A stretch of DNA of 15,574 nt from Rhodospirillaceae bacterium (GCA_018699755.1 JABIRQ010000325.1:1-15574), one strand, 5' to 3'. Shown: positions 5,779 through 13,473, counted from the stretch's first letter. Program-made: numbers and translations. The notes: generated by a model not told the origin, from the letters alone.

Positions 5779-7575
5779 TTGCGGCTGACCGACGAACGGG
5801 AACTGCGATTCGTGCTGTACGAGCTTCTGGATGCGGAGGCTCTCTGCGCCCGTCCGCGGTTCGCCGAACATGGGCGCGAGACCTTCGATGCGGCGCTGGA
5901 AACGGCGCGCCAGATCGCCGGCGACCTCTTCGCGCCCTGCAACCGCGCGGCGGACGAGGACGAGCCGCGGATCGAGAACGGCCGGGTCGTGACCCTGCCG
6001 GACTATCAGGCTGCCCTCGACGCCTTTTTCGAGGCCGGCTTCGGCGCGGCCCATGTCGATGCCGGGCTGGGTGGCATGCAGATGCCCTGGACGGTCGCCC
6101 AGGCCTGTTTCTCGCAATTCCTGATGGCGAACGTCGCGGCCGCGTCCTACCCCATGCTGACCATCGGTGCGGCCAACATGCTTGCCGCCTTCGGCACGGA
6201 AGCGCAGAAAACCACGCATCTTGAAGCGATGTATGCGGGCCGAACCTACGGCACCATGGCCCTTACCGAGCCCCAGGCGGGGTCGTCCCTCGCCGATATC
6301 CGCACCAAGGCCGAACCGACGGGCGAGGGCGATTACCGGATCGCGGGCACCAAGATCTTCATCTCGGGCGGCGAGCACGAGTTGAGCGAAAACATCGTCC
6401 ATATGGTGTTGGCCCGCCTGCTCGACGCGCCGCCGGGGGTGAAGGGCATCTCCATGTTCCTCGTCCCGCGTTACCGCCCGGATGGCGAAGGGTGGCCGAC
6501 CGTCGACAACGATGTGCGCCTGGGCGGGCTGATCCACAAGATGGGCTGGCGCGGCACGGTCTCGACCATGCTGAACTTCGGCGAAGGCGGCGACTGTCGT
6601 GGCACCCTGGTGGGTGAGGCGAATCGTGGCCTGGGCCATATGTTCCATATGATGAACGAGGCGCGGATCGGCGTGGCCATGTGCGCCACCATGCTGGGCG
6701 CGGCGGGCTATAACGCCTCCCTCGATTATGCCTTGGAACGACCCCAGGGCCGGCCCGCCGGGGCCAAGGACCCGGCCTCGGCCCCCGTGCCGATCATCGC
6801 CCATGCCGATGTCCGGCGCATGCTGTTGGCGCAGAAAAGCTATGTCGAGGGCGCCTTCGCCCTGGGCCTGACCTGCGCCCGGCTGGTCGACGAGCAGGCG
6901 ACGGCGGAGGACGAGGCGGCGCGGAGGGAAGCCCATCTGCTGCTCGAAATCCTGACCCCGGTGATGAAAGCCTGGTCCAGCGACTGGTGTTTGGAGGCCA
7001 ACCGCCTGGCGATTCAGATCCATGGCGGCTACGGCTATACCCGCGAATATCCGGTCGAGCAGCATTACCGCGACAACCGCCTGAATCCGATCCACGAGGG
7101 CACGAACGGCATCCAGGCGATCGACCTGCTGGGCCGCAAGGCGGTGATGCAGGACGGCGCAGCCCTCGCCCTCCTGCGCCGGGAGATCATGGCGACCGTC
7201 GAGGCCGGCCGGGAGTCGTCGGGCCAGGCGGGGCATGCCGAAGCCTTGGCCGAAGCGCTGGACCGGCTCGACCGGGTCACGGCGACCCTGGCCGCCCATA
7301 TGGCCGAGGATGCCGAGGCCGGGCTGGCCAATGCCAGCGTCTATCTCGCCATGGCCGGGCATACGGTGATCGCCTGGATCTGGTTGCGCCAGGCCCTGGC
7401 GGCCGAACGCGGCCTGGCTGCCGGGCAGGGCGGCGAGGCGCGGGACTTCTACGAGGGTAAGCTGGCGGCCTGCCGCTATTTCTTCCGCTGGGAATTGCCG
7501 ACGACCGCCACCCAGGCGGCCCTGCTCGAATCTCGCGACGACACCTGCCTTGCCGTGCGGCCGGAGCAGCTTTAG
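5779..7575 (+). CDS. Acyl-CoA dehydrogenase, long DmdC-like type
   Basis: This FAD enzyme introduces a 2,3 double bond into an acyl-CoA. It has 598 residues, the length of the long subfamily with an added N-terminal segment and C-terminal domain that includes DmdC (3-methylmercaptopropionyl-CoA dehydrogenase). Seen in order: an N-terminal helical region, FAD/substrate motif MALTEPQAGSS (160-170), GTKIFISGGEHE (190-201), QIHGGYGYTREYPVEQHYRD (413-432) and the catalytic base Glu440 in IHEGTNGIQ. The start is TTG at 5779, with GGAGGAGG nine bases upstream. The ATG at 5771 lies only one or two bases from that tract, is out of frame and opens only five codons. It is separated from the importer by a terminator, so it has its own promoter. 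The substrate is unknown. Confidence 0.92.
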   Translation: MRLTDERELRFVLYELLDAEALCARPRFAEHGRETFDAALETARQIAGDLFAPCNRAADEDEPRIENGRVVTLPDYQAALDAFFEAGFGAAHVDAGLGGMQMPWTVAQACFSQFLMANVAAASYPMLTIGAANMLAAFGTEAQKTTHLEAMYAGRTYGTMALTEPQAGSSLADIRTKAEPTGEGDYRIAGTKIFISGGEHELSENIVHMVLARLLDAPPGVKGISMFLVPRYRPDGEGWPTVDNDVRLGGLIHKMGWRGTVSTMLNFGEGGDCRGTLVGEANRGLGHMFHMMNEARIGVAMCATMLGAAGYNASLDYALERPQGRPAGAKDPASAPVPIIAHADVRRMLLAQKSYVEGAFALGLTCARLVDEQATAEDEAARREAHLLLEILTPVMKAWSSDWCLEANRLAIQIHGGYGYTREYPVEQHYRDNRLNPIHEGTNGIQAIDLLGRKAVMQDGAALALLRREIMATVEAGRESSGQAGHAEALAEALDRLDRVTATLAAHMAEDAEAGLANASVYLAMAGHTVIAWIWLRQALAAERGLAAGQGGEARDFYEGKLAACRYFFRWELPTTATQAALLESRDDTCLAVRPEQL

Positions 7576-7579
7576 GCCA

Positions 7580-8494
7580 ATGTATCCCGAGCTGCGCAGG
7601 GGCGACGGGGGCGAGGCGGTCCGCCGCCTGCAGGATTTGTTGAACAAGACGGGCGCGATGCTGGCCGCCGACGGCACGTTCGGCCCAGGGACCGCGCGGG
7701 CGGTGAAGGAGGCGTGCGCGGAGGCCGGCTTGCCACCGGCGGACCGTGCCGACGAGGCGCTGTGGCGCTGGCTCGAAGCGGCACCCGAGCCGTCGTCGGA
7801 TATTCCGGCCGAGGCCGTGGCCTTCATCGTCCGCCACGAGGTTTCGAGCCGGGTCCATTACGAACGCCATCTCCAGGCGCCGACCGATCCGGGGGCGGAA
7901 AGCGGCGTGACCATCGGCATCGGCTACGACCTGCGGTTTTCCGATGCGGCGCGGTTTCAGGAGGATTGGGGGGCGGAATTGCCGGGGCCGGTCATGGCGC
8001 GGCTGCGGCCCTGGCTCGGCCGCAAGGCGGATGCTCGGGCGATTGCTGGGCTCCGCGATCTGCGCGTGCCCTTCGGTGCAGCCTGGCGGGTGTTCTGCCG
8101 CGCCGCCCTGCCCCGCGGCGTCGCGGACACGCGCAAGGCCTATCCCAGCCTGGATTCCCTGCCGCCCCTGTGCCGGGGGGCCCTCGTCTCCCTGGTCTAC
8201 AATCGGGGCGGCCGGTTGACCGACCGGCCCGGCCGCGATTCCCGCCGGGAGATGGGCGAGATTCGCCGCTTGCTCGATACCGGCGGACCCGAAGACCTGG
8301 CCGTCGTGCCAGCCTGTTTCGAGGCGATGAAGCGTCTTTGGCCGACCCTCGCCGGGTTGCGGGCACGGCGAGACGAGGAAGCCGCGATGTTCCGGCGGGG
8401 ATTGGAGAGCGGGGAAAAAGGGAAATGGCGTGCCGATCACCCTTCGAGACGACCGCTGCGCGGTCTCCTCAGGATGAGGAGATGCTTTAATTGA
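7580..8494 (+). CDS. Peptidoglycan-binding domain plus pesticin/T4-lysozyme-like muramidase
   Basis: This is a predicted cell-wall-binding lysozyme. Residues 1-45 match a PG_binding_1 domain (LRRGDGGEAVRRLQDLL, DGTFGPGTARAV). Residues 82-275 resemble the pesticin-like lysozyme fold: Glu87 in RHEVS, then SGVTIGIGYDL with Thr111 and Asp117, and LVYNRGG near 205-211. The Thr-Asp spacing of six equals that of Thr201/Asp207 in pesticin, and Glu-Thr spacing (24 versus 23) is close, so the catalytic triad looks intact. There is no signal peptide, as in endolysins. The ATG at 7580 lies four bases after the dehydrogenase stop, so the genes are probably co-transcribed, an odd pair. The last 20 or so residues are encoded by the dispersed repeat and are probably not native. 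Confidence 0.8.
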   Translation: MYPELRRGDGGEAVRRLQDLLNKTGAMLAADGTFGPGTARAVKEACAEAGLPPADRADEALWRWLEAAPEPSSDIPAEAVAFIVRHEVSSRVHYERHLQAPTDPGAESGVTIGIGYDLRFSDAARFQEDWGAELPGPVMARLRPWLGRKADARAIAGLRDLRVPFGAAWRVFCRAALPRGVADTRKAYPSLDSLPPLCRGALVSLVYNRGGRLTDRPGRDSRREMGEIRRLLDTGGPEDLAVVPACFEAMKRLWPTLAGLRARRDEEAAMFRRGLESGEKGKWRADHPSRRPLRGLLRMRRCFN

Positions 8495-8537
8495 GCCTCA
8501 CCCTGAGGAGCCGCCGCGAGGCGGCGTCTCGAAGGGT
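8439..8537. repeat. Dispersed palindromic repeat, copy 2
   Basis: The copy has perfect 13-bp arms, ACCCTTCGAGACG at 8439-8451 and its complement at 8525-8537, enclosing internal hairpins (CCGCTGCGCGG; CCTCA-rich arms; GCCGCCGCGAGGCGGC). Similarity to copy 1 extends past the arms: CGTGCCGATC before and CTGTTTGCC after. It lies between convergent genes and overlaps the end of the lysozyme gene, so it could serve as a two-way terminator. Confidence 0.85.
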
Positions 8538-8565
8538 CTGTTTGCCTCCGGCAACCCTCCGCCCG

Positions 8566-9738
8566 TCAATCCTGGACGAACAGCTTGGCCTCCAGATCGA
8601 GCAGGGGGTCGAGGCCGGTTTCGGTCACCACCACGGGCATGGAACAGCAGACGCAGCCCAGGCCCTCGCGGTAGAGGGCGGGGACGAGGTGGAAGCACAT
8701 GCCCGGCTCGACGATGCGTTCGTCGCCGGGCCGCAGGGCCATCAGGCGGTCCTCGCCCCAGGTCGGGCCGAAGGACAGGCCGATGCCGTAGGCCGCGCGA
8801 ACGACGAATTCCGCGCCGCAGCCCGCCTCTTCGATGGCCTCGCGCATGATCCCATCGGCCCGGTCGCTGGTCATGCCCGGCTCGATCTGCGAAAGAGCCG
8901 CTTCCAAACCCTTTTCCGAGGCCGCGTGGAAGCGGGCCAGGTCGGCCGAGGGCGGGCCGATGACCGAGACCCGGAAGCAGGGCACATGGTAGCGGTCGAC
9001 GGTCGCGGCCATTTCCGTGTTGACCAGGGCGCCGCGCGGGATCGGATCGCCGGTCCAGGTGCTGTGGGCGCGGAAGCTGCGCGGGCCGAAGGTGACGAAG
9101 GGGCCCTGGGGCATCGGCTCGCCGCCTTCGCGGATCGCGGTCGCGGTCATGACCGCGCCGATCTCCCGGTCCGTCACCCCCTCGCCCAGAAGATCGATCC
9201 CGGCGCGCAGGCTGGTCGCCGTGATCGCGCCGACCGCGCGCAGGACCGCGATTTCGGGCGCGCTCTTGATCGTGCGGATGCGCTCGATCAGGCCCGAAGC
9301 GTCGAGGAAGGCCGCGTCCGGCAAGCCGGATTCGAACCGCGCCTGCATGGCGGCGGTGAAGAACCAGCCTTCGCGGTCGATGCCGATCCGGGCGCGGGAA
9401 AAGCTTCGCGCCGCCAGGGTCTCGGCCAGGACGGCCGGCGGGTCGGTGCCGTCGGCCACGCCCACCGCCTGCTTCACCCAGGAGGTTTCGGCCAGGGCGC
9501 GGGTGTTGCTCAACTCCGTCTTGCGCAGCACCCAGAAGGCTTCGCCCTCGAGCGGCAGGACCAGAGCGGTGAAGACATGGGCGGTGCCGGTGCGAAAGCC
9601 GGAGAGGTACCAGACATTCTCGGGCGCGGTGGCGAGCAGGACTTCGACGCCCGCGCCGGCCATGGCGTCGCGGACGGCCGCGACCCGCCGCTGGTATTCC
9701 GCCGCTTCGAAGGGCAGGCGCACTGAATTCGCATTCAT
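8566..9738 (-). CDS. M24-fold hydrolase, metal-free creatinase/ectoine-hydrolase type
   Basis: This 390-residue protein has the two-domain layout of creatinase/aminopeptidase P: an N-terminal domain with ENVWYLSGFRTGTAHVF near 40-56 and a C-terminal pita-bread domain. The five M24 metal ligands are absent: the first Asp is Glu (LVNTEMAATV), the second falls at YHVPCFR, the His site is AYGIGLSFG, and the two Glu sites read FHLVPAL and CCSMPVVVTE. A His is kept 17 residues before the Glu (FRAHSTWTG), where aminopeptidase P His243 and, I believe, creatinase catalytic His232 lie. It is therefore more likely a C-N hydrolase than a peptidase. GGAGGA precedes the ATG by five bases. It diverges from the tandem trio. 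Annotation pipelines would call it Xaa-Pro peptidase. Confidence 0.87.
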   Translation of the reverse strand: MNANSVRLPFEAAEYQRRVAAVRDAMAGAGVEVLLATAPENVWYLSGFRTGTAHVFTALVLPLEGEAFWVLRKTELSNTRALAETSWVKQAVGVADGTDPPAVLAETLAARSFSRARIGIDREGWFFTAAMQARFESGLPDAAFLDASGLIERIRTIKSAPEIAVLRAVGAITATSLRAGIDLLGEGVTDREIGAVMTATAIREGGEPMPQGPFVTFGPRSFRAHSTWTGDPIPRGALVNTEMAATVDRYHVPCFRVSVIGPPSADLARFHAASEKGLEAALSQIEPGMTSDRADGIMREAIEEAGCGAEFVVRAAYGIGLSFGPTWGEDRLMALRPGDERIVEPGMCFHLVPALYREGLGCVCCSMPVVVTETGLDPLLDLEAKLFVQD

Positions 9739-9827
9739 GGCATTCCTCCATCCGGATGAATCGTCCTATGCTGCCCGCCGCAACCGCGTCGCGCCAGGCG
9801 GCCGCGAAGGAGGGGGAGACAAGCATC
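9739..9827. promoter_or_regulatory. Divergent control region of the M24 homologues
   Basis: Only 89 bases separate the start codons of the minus-strand M24 gene and the first of the tandem trio, so both promoters must lie here or in the coding ends. A perfect 10-bp palindrome, CATCCGGATG (9749-9758), touches the minus-strand Shine-Dalgarno sequence and could be an operator. On the plus side, GGAGGGGGAG (9809-9818) is the ribosome binding site of the trio's first gene. No convincing -35/-10 pair was found. Confidence 0.35.
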
Positions 9828-10979
9828 ATGGCATTGCATTTCACGCGCGAGGAATTCGCGGCCCGGCAGAAGGCGGCCTGCGCCGCGATGGCGAAAGAGG
9901 GGTTCGACGGGCTGCTGATCTTCCGCCAGGAGTCCATGTATTACCTGACCGGCTACGACACCTCCGGCTTTTCGATGTTCCAGGGCATGTATCTGGCCGC
10001 CGACGGGCAAATCGCGCTCTGCACCCGTTCCGCCGATCGGATCCAGTCGCGCATGACCAGCGTGCTCGACGACATCCGCATCTGGGTCGACAAGGACGGC
10101 GCCAACCCGGCGTTCGACGTGCGCCAGATGGTCGAGGACCTGGGCGGCAAGGGCAAGCGGATCGGCGTCGAGTACCACGCCTACGGCCTGACGGCCCAGC
10201 GCGGCAAGATGGTCGATGCGGCCTTCGAGGGCTGGGCCGATCTGGTCGACGGCTCCGACGTCGTGCGCCTGTTGCGCTTGGTGAAAAGCCCGGCGGAGCT
10301 CGACTTCATGCGCAAGGCGGGCAAGCTCTGCGACGACGCCTGGCACGTCGCCAACACCATGACCAAGCCGGGCGAGTTCCTGGGCAATGTCTATGGCGAG
10401 ATGCTGAACGTCATCATGCGCGGCGACGGCGACCCGACGGCCAGCCGCTGGCCCATGGGCGCGGGCGAGAACGCGAACATGGTGCGCTACCACACCGGCA
10501 AGGAGACGGTGGGACCGCAGGACCAGGTGACCCATGAATTCGCCGCCTCCTACCGCCACTACCACGCGGCGGCGATGAGCACGGTGATCACCGGCAAGGT
10601 CGGTGACGATCACCGCCGCATGTTCGACAGCTGCCTTGCCTCCCTCACCGCCTGCGAGGAAACCCTGCGGCCCGGCAACACCGTGGGCGAGGTCTTCGAC
10701 GCCCATGCCCGGGTCATGACCGAGCACGGCTTCGCCCATGCCTATCTCCACGCCTGCGGCTACACCATGGGCGCGACCTATCCGCCGAGCTGGATGGACT
10801 GGCCGATGTTCTGGACCGGCAATCCCCAGGTTCTGGCGCCGGGCATGGTCTTCTTCATGCACATGATCATGCTCGATCAGAAGACCGGGCTGGCCATGCA
10901 TCTCGGCGAGACCGCGATCGTGACCGAGGGCGCCTGCGAGCCGGTCAACCATGCCCCCCGCGAACTGGTCGTGAACTAG
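9828..10979 (+). CDS. M24-fold creatinase-like hydrolase, tandem paralogue 1
   Basis: This 383-residue protein has the creatinase/aminopeptidase P layout. The N-terminal domain carries YYLTGYDTSGFSMFQ (38-52) and EYHAYGLTAQRGKMVDAAF (115-133); the C-terminal domain is pita-bread type from about 160. Manual alignment to aminopeptidase P puts Glu237 and Ala248 at the two Asp ligands, Tyr312 at the His ligand, and His345 and Gly360 at the two Glu ligands, so no dinuclear metal site remains. Arg220 replaces the usual substrate-binding His. The ATG at 9828 is chosen for GGAGGGGGAG nine bases upstream; an in-frame ATG at 9756 lacks one. By hand count it is about 66 percent identical, without gaps, to paralogue 2. 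It is the first gene of the trio. Candidate substrates are amides, guanidino compounds or cyclic amidines. Confidence 0.88.
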   Translation: MALHFTREEFAARQKAACAAMAKEGFDGLLIFRQESMYYLTGYDTSGFSMFQGMYLAADGQIALCTRSADRIQSRMTSVLDDIRIWVDKDGANPAFDVRQMVEDLGGKGKRIGVEYHAYGLTAQRGKMVDAAFEGWADLVDGSDVVRLLRLVKSPAELDFMRKAGKLCDDAWHVANTMTKPGEFLGNVYGEMLNVIMRGDGDPTASRWPMGAGENANMVRYHTGKETVGPQDQVTHEFAASYRHYHAAAMSTVITGKVGDDHRRMFDSCLASLTACEETLRPGNTVGEVFDAHARVMTEHGFAHAYLHACGYTMGATYPPSWMDWPMFWTGNPQVLAPGMVFFMHMIMLDQKTGLAMHLGETAIVTEGACEPVNHAPRELVVN

Positions 10980-10990
10980 GGCGGACTGCC

Positions 10991-12142
10991 ATGACCCTGC
11001 ATTTCACGCGCGAGGAGTTCGCGGCGCGCAAGGCGGCGGCCCTGCGCGCCATGGAAGAGGCCGGGCTGGACGGGTTGGTGATGTTCCGGCCCGACAGCCT
11101 CTACTGGCTGACGGGCTACGATTCCGACGGCTATGTCATGTTCCAATGCGGCTATCTGGGGGCCGACGGGCGGCTCGTCCTGTTGATCCGTTCGGCCGAC
11201 CGGGTCCAGGCGCGCCTGACCTCGGTGGTCGATGATGTGCGCGAATGGGTCGACCGGGAGGGGGCGAATCCGGGGGACGACCTGCGCGACCTGCTCGACG
11301 GCATGGGCTGCCGGGGCAAGCGGGTCGGGATCGAGTATCACGCCTATGGGCTGACGGCCCAGCGCGGCAAGATGGTCGATGCGGCGCTCGACGGCTTCTG
11401 TGACCCGGACGACGCCTCCGACCTGATTCGCCTGCTGCGTCTGGTGAAAAGCCCGGCGGAGCTGGATTACGTGCGCAAGGCCGGTGCCCTGTGCGACGCA
11501 GCGCGCGACGTCGCCAACCGCATGTGCGCGGCGGGCGAATCGGTCGGCGCGGTCTATGGCGAGATGCAGAAGGTTATCCTGGCCGGCGACGGCGATCCCT
11601 CCGCCGCCCGCTGGCCCATGGGCGCGGGGGAGGAGGCGATGCTCGTCCGCTACCACACCGGGCTCGGCACCATCGCGGCGCGGGACCAGGTGATGCTGGA
11701 ATTCGCCGGCACCCACCGCCTCTATCACGCCGCCATGCAATACGTGGTCGTGACGGGCGAGGTCGATGCTCGCCACGAACGCATGCTGGCCGCCTGCACG
11801 GCGGCGCTCGACGCCTGCGAGGGAATTCTGCGCCCGGGCCGCACGGTGGGCGAGGTGTTCGACATCCACGCCCGGGTCATGACCGAACACGGCTACGGCG
11901 ACGCCTATCTCCACGCCGCCGGCTATACCCTGGGGGCGACTTATCCGCCGACCTGGATGGACTGGCCGATGATCTATACCGGCAACCCCCAGGTGCTCGC
12001 CGCCGGCATGGTCTTCTTCATGCACATGAACCTGCTGGACCGGGAAACCGGCCTGGCGATGAGCGCGGGCGAGACGGCGATCGTGACCGAGGGCGCCTGC
12101 GAGCCGGTCAACCATGTGCCGCGCACGCTGGTGGCGAACTAG
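10991..12142 (+). CDS. M24-fold creatinase-like hydrolase, tandem paralogue 2
   Basis: This 383-residue protein aligns without gaps to paralogue 1. Conserved blocks include LHFTREEFAAR, EYHAYGLTAQRGKMVDAA, LVKSPAELD, TVGEVFD, TYPPTWMDWPM and ETAIVTEGACEPVNH. Sites matching M24 metal ligands are again lost: Glu237, Ala248, Tyr312, His345 and Gly360. It differs from its neighbours near 239-251 (AGTHRLYHAAMQY rather than AASYRHYHAAAMS), close to the presumed active site, which hints at a different substrate or a hetero-oligomer partner. It starts 11 bases after paralogue 1 with a modest AGGGCGGA ribosome binding site. A 40-base segment near its end (12077-12116) is identical to paralogue 1, suggesting gene conversion. 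Confidence 0.88.
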   Translation: MTLHFTREEFAARKAAALRAMEEAGLDGLVMFRPDSLYWLTGYDSDGYVMFQCGYLGADGRLVLLIRSADRVQARLTSVVDDVREWVDREGANPGDDLRDLLDGMGCRGKRVGIEYHAYGLTAQRGKMVDAALDGFCDPDDASDLIRLLRLVKSPAELDYVRKAGALCDAARDVANRMCAAGESVGAVYGEMQKVILAGDGDPSAARWPMGAGEEAMLVRYHTGLGTIAARDQVMLEFAGTHRLYHAAMQYVVVTGEVDARHERMLAACTAALDACEGILRPGRTVGEVFDIHARVMTEHGYGDAYLHAAGYTLGATYPPTWMDWPMIYTGNPQVLAAGMVFFMHMNLLDRETGLAMSAGETAIVTEGACEPVNHVPRTLVAN

Positions 12143-12160
12143 AGAAGGAGGAGAGCGACC

Positions 12161-13321
12161 ATGGAAACCCCGATTCTGCATTTCACGCGCGAGGAATTCG
12201 CGGTCCGACAGAAAGCGGCCTGCGCCGCCATGGCCGAGCAGGGCCTCGACGGCCTGGTCATGTTCCGCCAGGAATCGATGTACTACCTGACCGGCTACGA
12301 CACCTCCGGCTACACCATGTTCCAGGCGCTCTATCTCGGGGCGGACGGGCGCGTGGTTCTGCTCACCCGCACGGCCGATAAGGACCAGTCCCGGGTGACT
12401 TCGATCATCGACGACATCCGCCTGTGGTACGACCGGGACGGCGCCAATCCGGGCGAGGACCTGCGCGACATGCTCGAGTCCCTCGGCGCGCGGGGCAAGC
12501 GGATAGGGATCGAATACCATGCCTACGGCCTGACGGCGCAACGCGGCAAGATGGTCGACGCGGCCTTCGACGGGTTCTGCGAGACGGTCGACGCCTCCGA
12601 CCTCGTGCGACTTCTACGGCTGGTGAAAAGCCCGGCCGAACTGGAATACGCCCGCGAAGCCGGCCGGCTCTGCGATCGTGTTATCGCGGTCAGCATCGAG
12701 GAGACCAAGCCCGGCGTGAACTGCAAGACCGTCTACGGCCGCATGATTGCGGCCCTGATGGAGGGCGGTGGCGATCCGGCGGCCAGCCGGTGGCCCATCG
12801 GTGCGGGCGAGGCCAAGTTCTTCGGCCGCTACTTCACCGGCGAGAACGTCATCGCGGAACAGGACAACGTGGTGTTCGAGCCGGGCGCGGCCTATCGCCA
12901 CTATCACGCCGCCTCGATGTACAACATCGTCCTCGGCAAGGTCGATCCGCGCCTGGTCGACATGAACAAGGCGTGTTCCGACGCTATCGACGCCTGCCAT
13001 GAGGTCATGCGCCCCGGCCATACGGTGGGGGAGGTCTACGACGCCCATAAGCGGGCCTTCGAAAAGGCGGGCTACGGCCACGCCACCCTGGCGGCCTGCG
13101 GTTACACGATGGGGGCGATGTATCCGCCGACCTGGATGGACTGGCCCATGTTCTGGACCGGCAATCCCCAGGTCATCGCGCCGGGCATGGTCTATTTCCT
13201 GCACATGATCCTGTTCGACCGCGACGCCGGCCTGTCCATGTGCATCGGCGAAAGCGCCATCGTCACCGAGGGCGCGCCGGAGCGCATCAACCACGTCCCG
13301 CGGGAGGTCATCGCGAAGTAG
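12161..13321 (+). CDS. M24-fold creatinase-like hydrolase, tandem paralogue 3
   Basis: This third tandem copy has 386 residues, with three extra near its N-terminus (METPILHF). It shares YYLTGYDTSGYTMFQ, EYHAYGLTAQRGKMVDAAFDGF, LVKSPAELEY, TYPP-type MYPPTWMDWPMFWTGNPQV and ESAIVTEG. It is the most divergent in the pita-bread half: RYFTG instead of RYHTG, FEPGAAYRHYHAASMYNI at the first two metal-ligand sites (Glu and Ala again), FLHMI at the third-last and IGES at the last. Like its siblings it should not bind two metals as M24 peptidases do. A strong AAGGAGGAG ribosome binding site lies about seven bases before the ATG, 18 bases after paralogue 2. A different intergenic repeat follows the gene. 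Confidence 0.88.
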   Translation: METPILHFTREEFAVRQKAACAAMAEQGLDGLVMFRQESMYYLTGYDTSGYTMFQALYLGADGRVVLLTRTADKDQSRVTSIIDDIRLWYDRDGANPGEDLRDMLESLGARGKRIGIEYHAYGLTAQRGKMVDAAFDGFCETVDASDLVRLLRLVKSPAELEYAREAGRLCDRVIAVSIEETKPGVNCKTVYGRMIAALMEGGGDPAASRWPIGAGEAKFFGRYFTGENVIAEQDNVVFEPGAAYRHYHAASMYNIVLGKVDPRLVDMNKACSDAIDACHEVMRPGHTVGEVYDAHKRAFEKAGYGHATLAACGYTMGAMYPPTWMDWPMFWTGNPQVIAPGMVYFLHMILFDRDAGLSMCIGESAIVTEGAPERINHVPREVIAK

Positions 13322-13332
13322 TCTGTCTCGCT

Positions 13333-13408
13333 TCGTCATGCCCGGGCGCAGTCCGGGGCATCCAGATAGCCGCTTCCGGATTGCCCGGACTTCGCCGGGC
13401 AATGACGA
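13333..13408. repeat. Second type of palindromic intergenic repeat
   Basis: TCGTCATGCCCGGGCGCAGT (13333-13352), continuing as CCGGGGCATCC, is matched on the opposite strand by the segment ending at 13408 (GGATTGCCCGGAC...GGGCAATGACGA). The result is an imperfect inverted repeat of about 31-base arms around a short centre. Each arm also folds on itself (TGCCCGGgc...TCCGGGGCA and TTGCCCGGactTCGCCGGGCAA). I recognise this sequence type as a common dispersed repeat of alphaproteobacterial genomes. Placed 11 bases after the tandem trio, it may protect or end that transcript. Confidence 0.75.
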
Positions 13409-13473
13409 CGGGGGTGGAGCGGGCGTCAACGCCAACGCTTGCTTGTCCATCGCTCCACCGAAGATTCATGCGC

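Noticed and set aside
5737..7827. A 696-codon open frame on the minus strand.
   Set aside because: It is the antisense shadow of the acyl-CoA dehydrogenase, with low-complexity composition and no recognisable motif.
9749..9758. The palindrome CATCCGGATG as an operator of the divergent M24 genes.
   Set aside because: Ten bases of symmetry are not rare, and no second copy was seen, so it is noted only within the divergent region entry.
10976..12541. A 521-codon minus-strand frame opposite the M24 trio, with internally repeated segments.
   Set aside because: The apparent internal repeats only mirror the tandem paralogues on the other strand; the composition is that of a shadow frame.
9828..13321. 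Calling the trio ectoine hydrolase or creatinase by name.
   Set aside because: The fold and the loss of metal ligands fit that group, but no substrate-specific residue set was verified, and the expected partner genes (such as the ectoine-pathway deacetylase) are absent.
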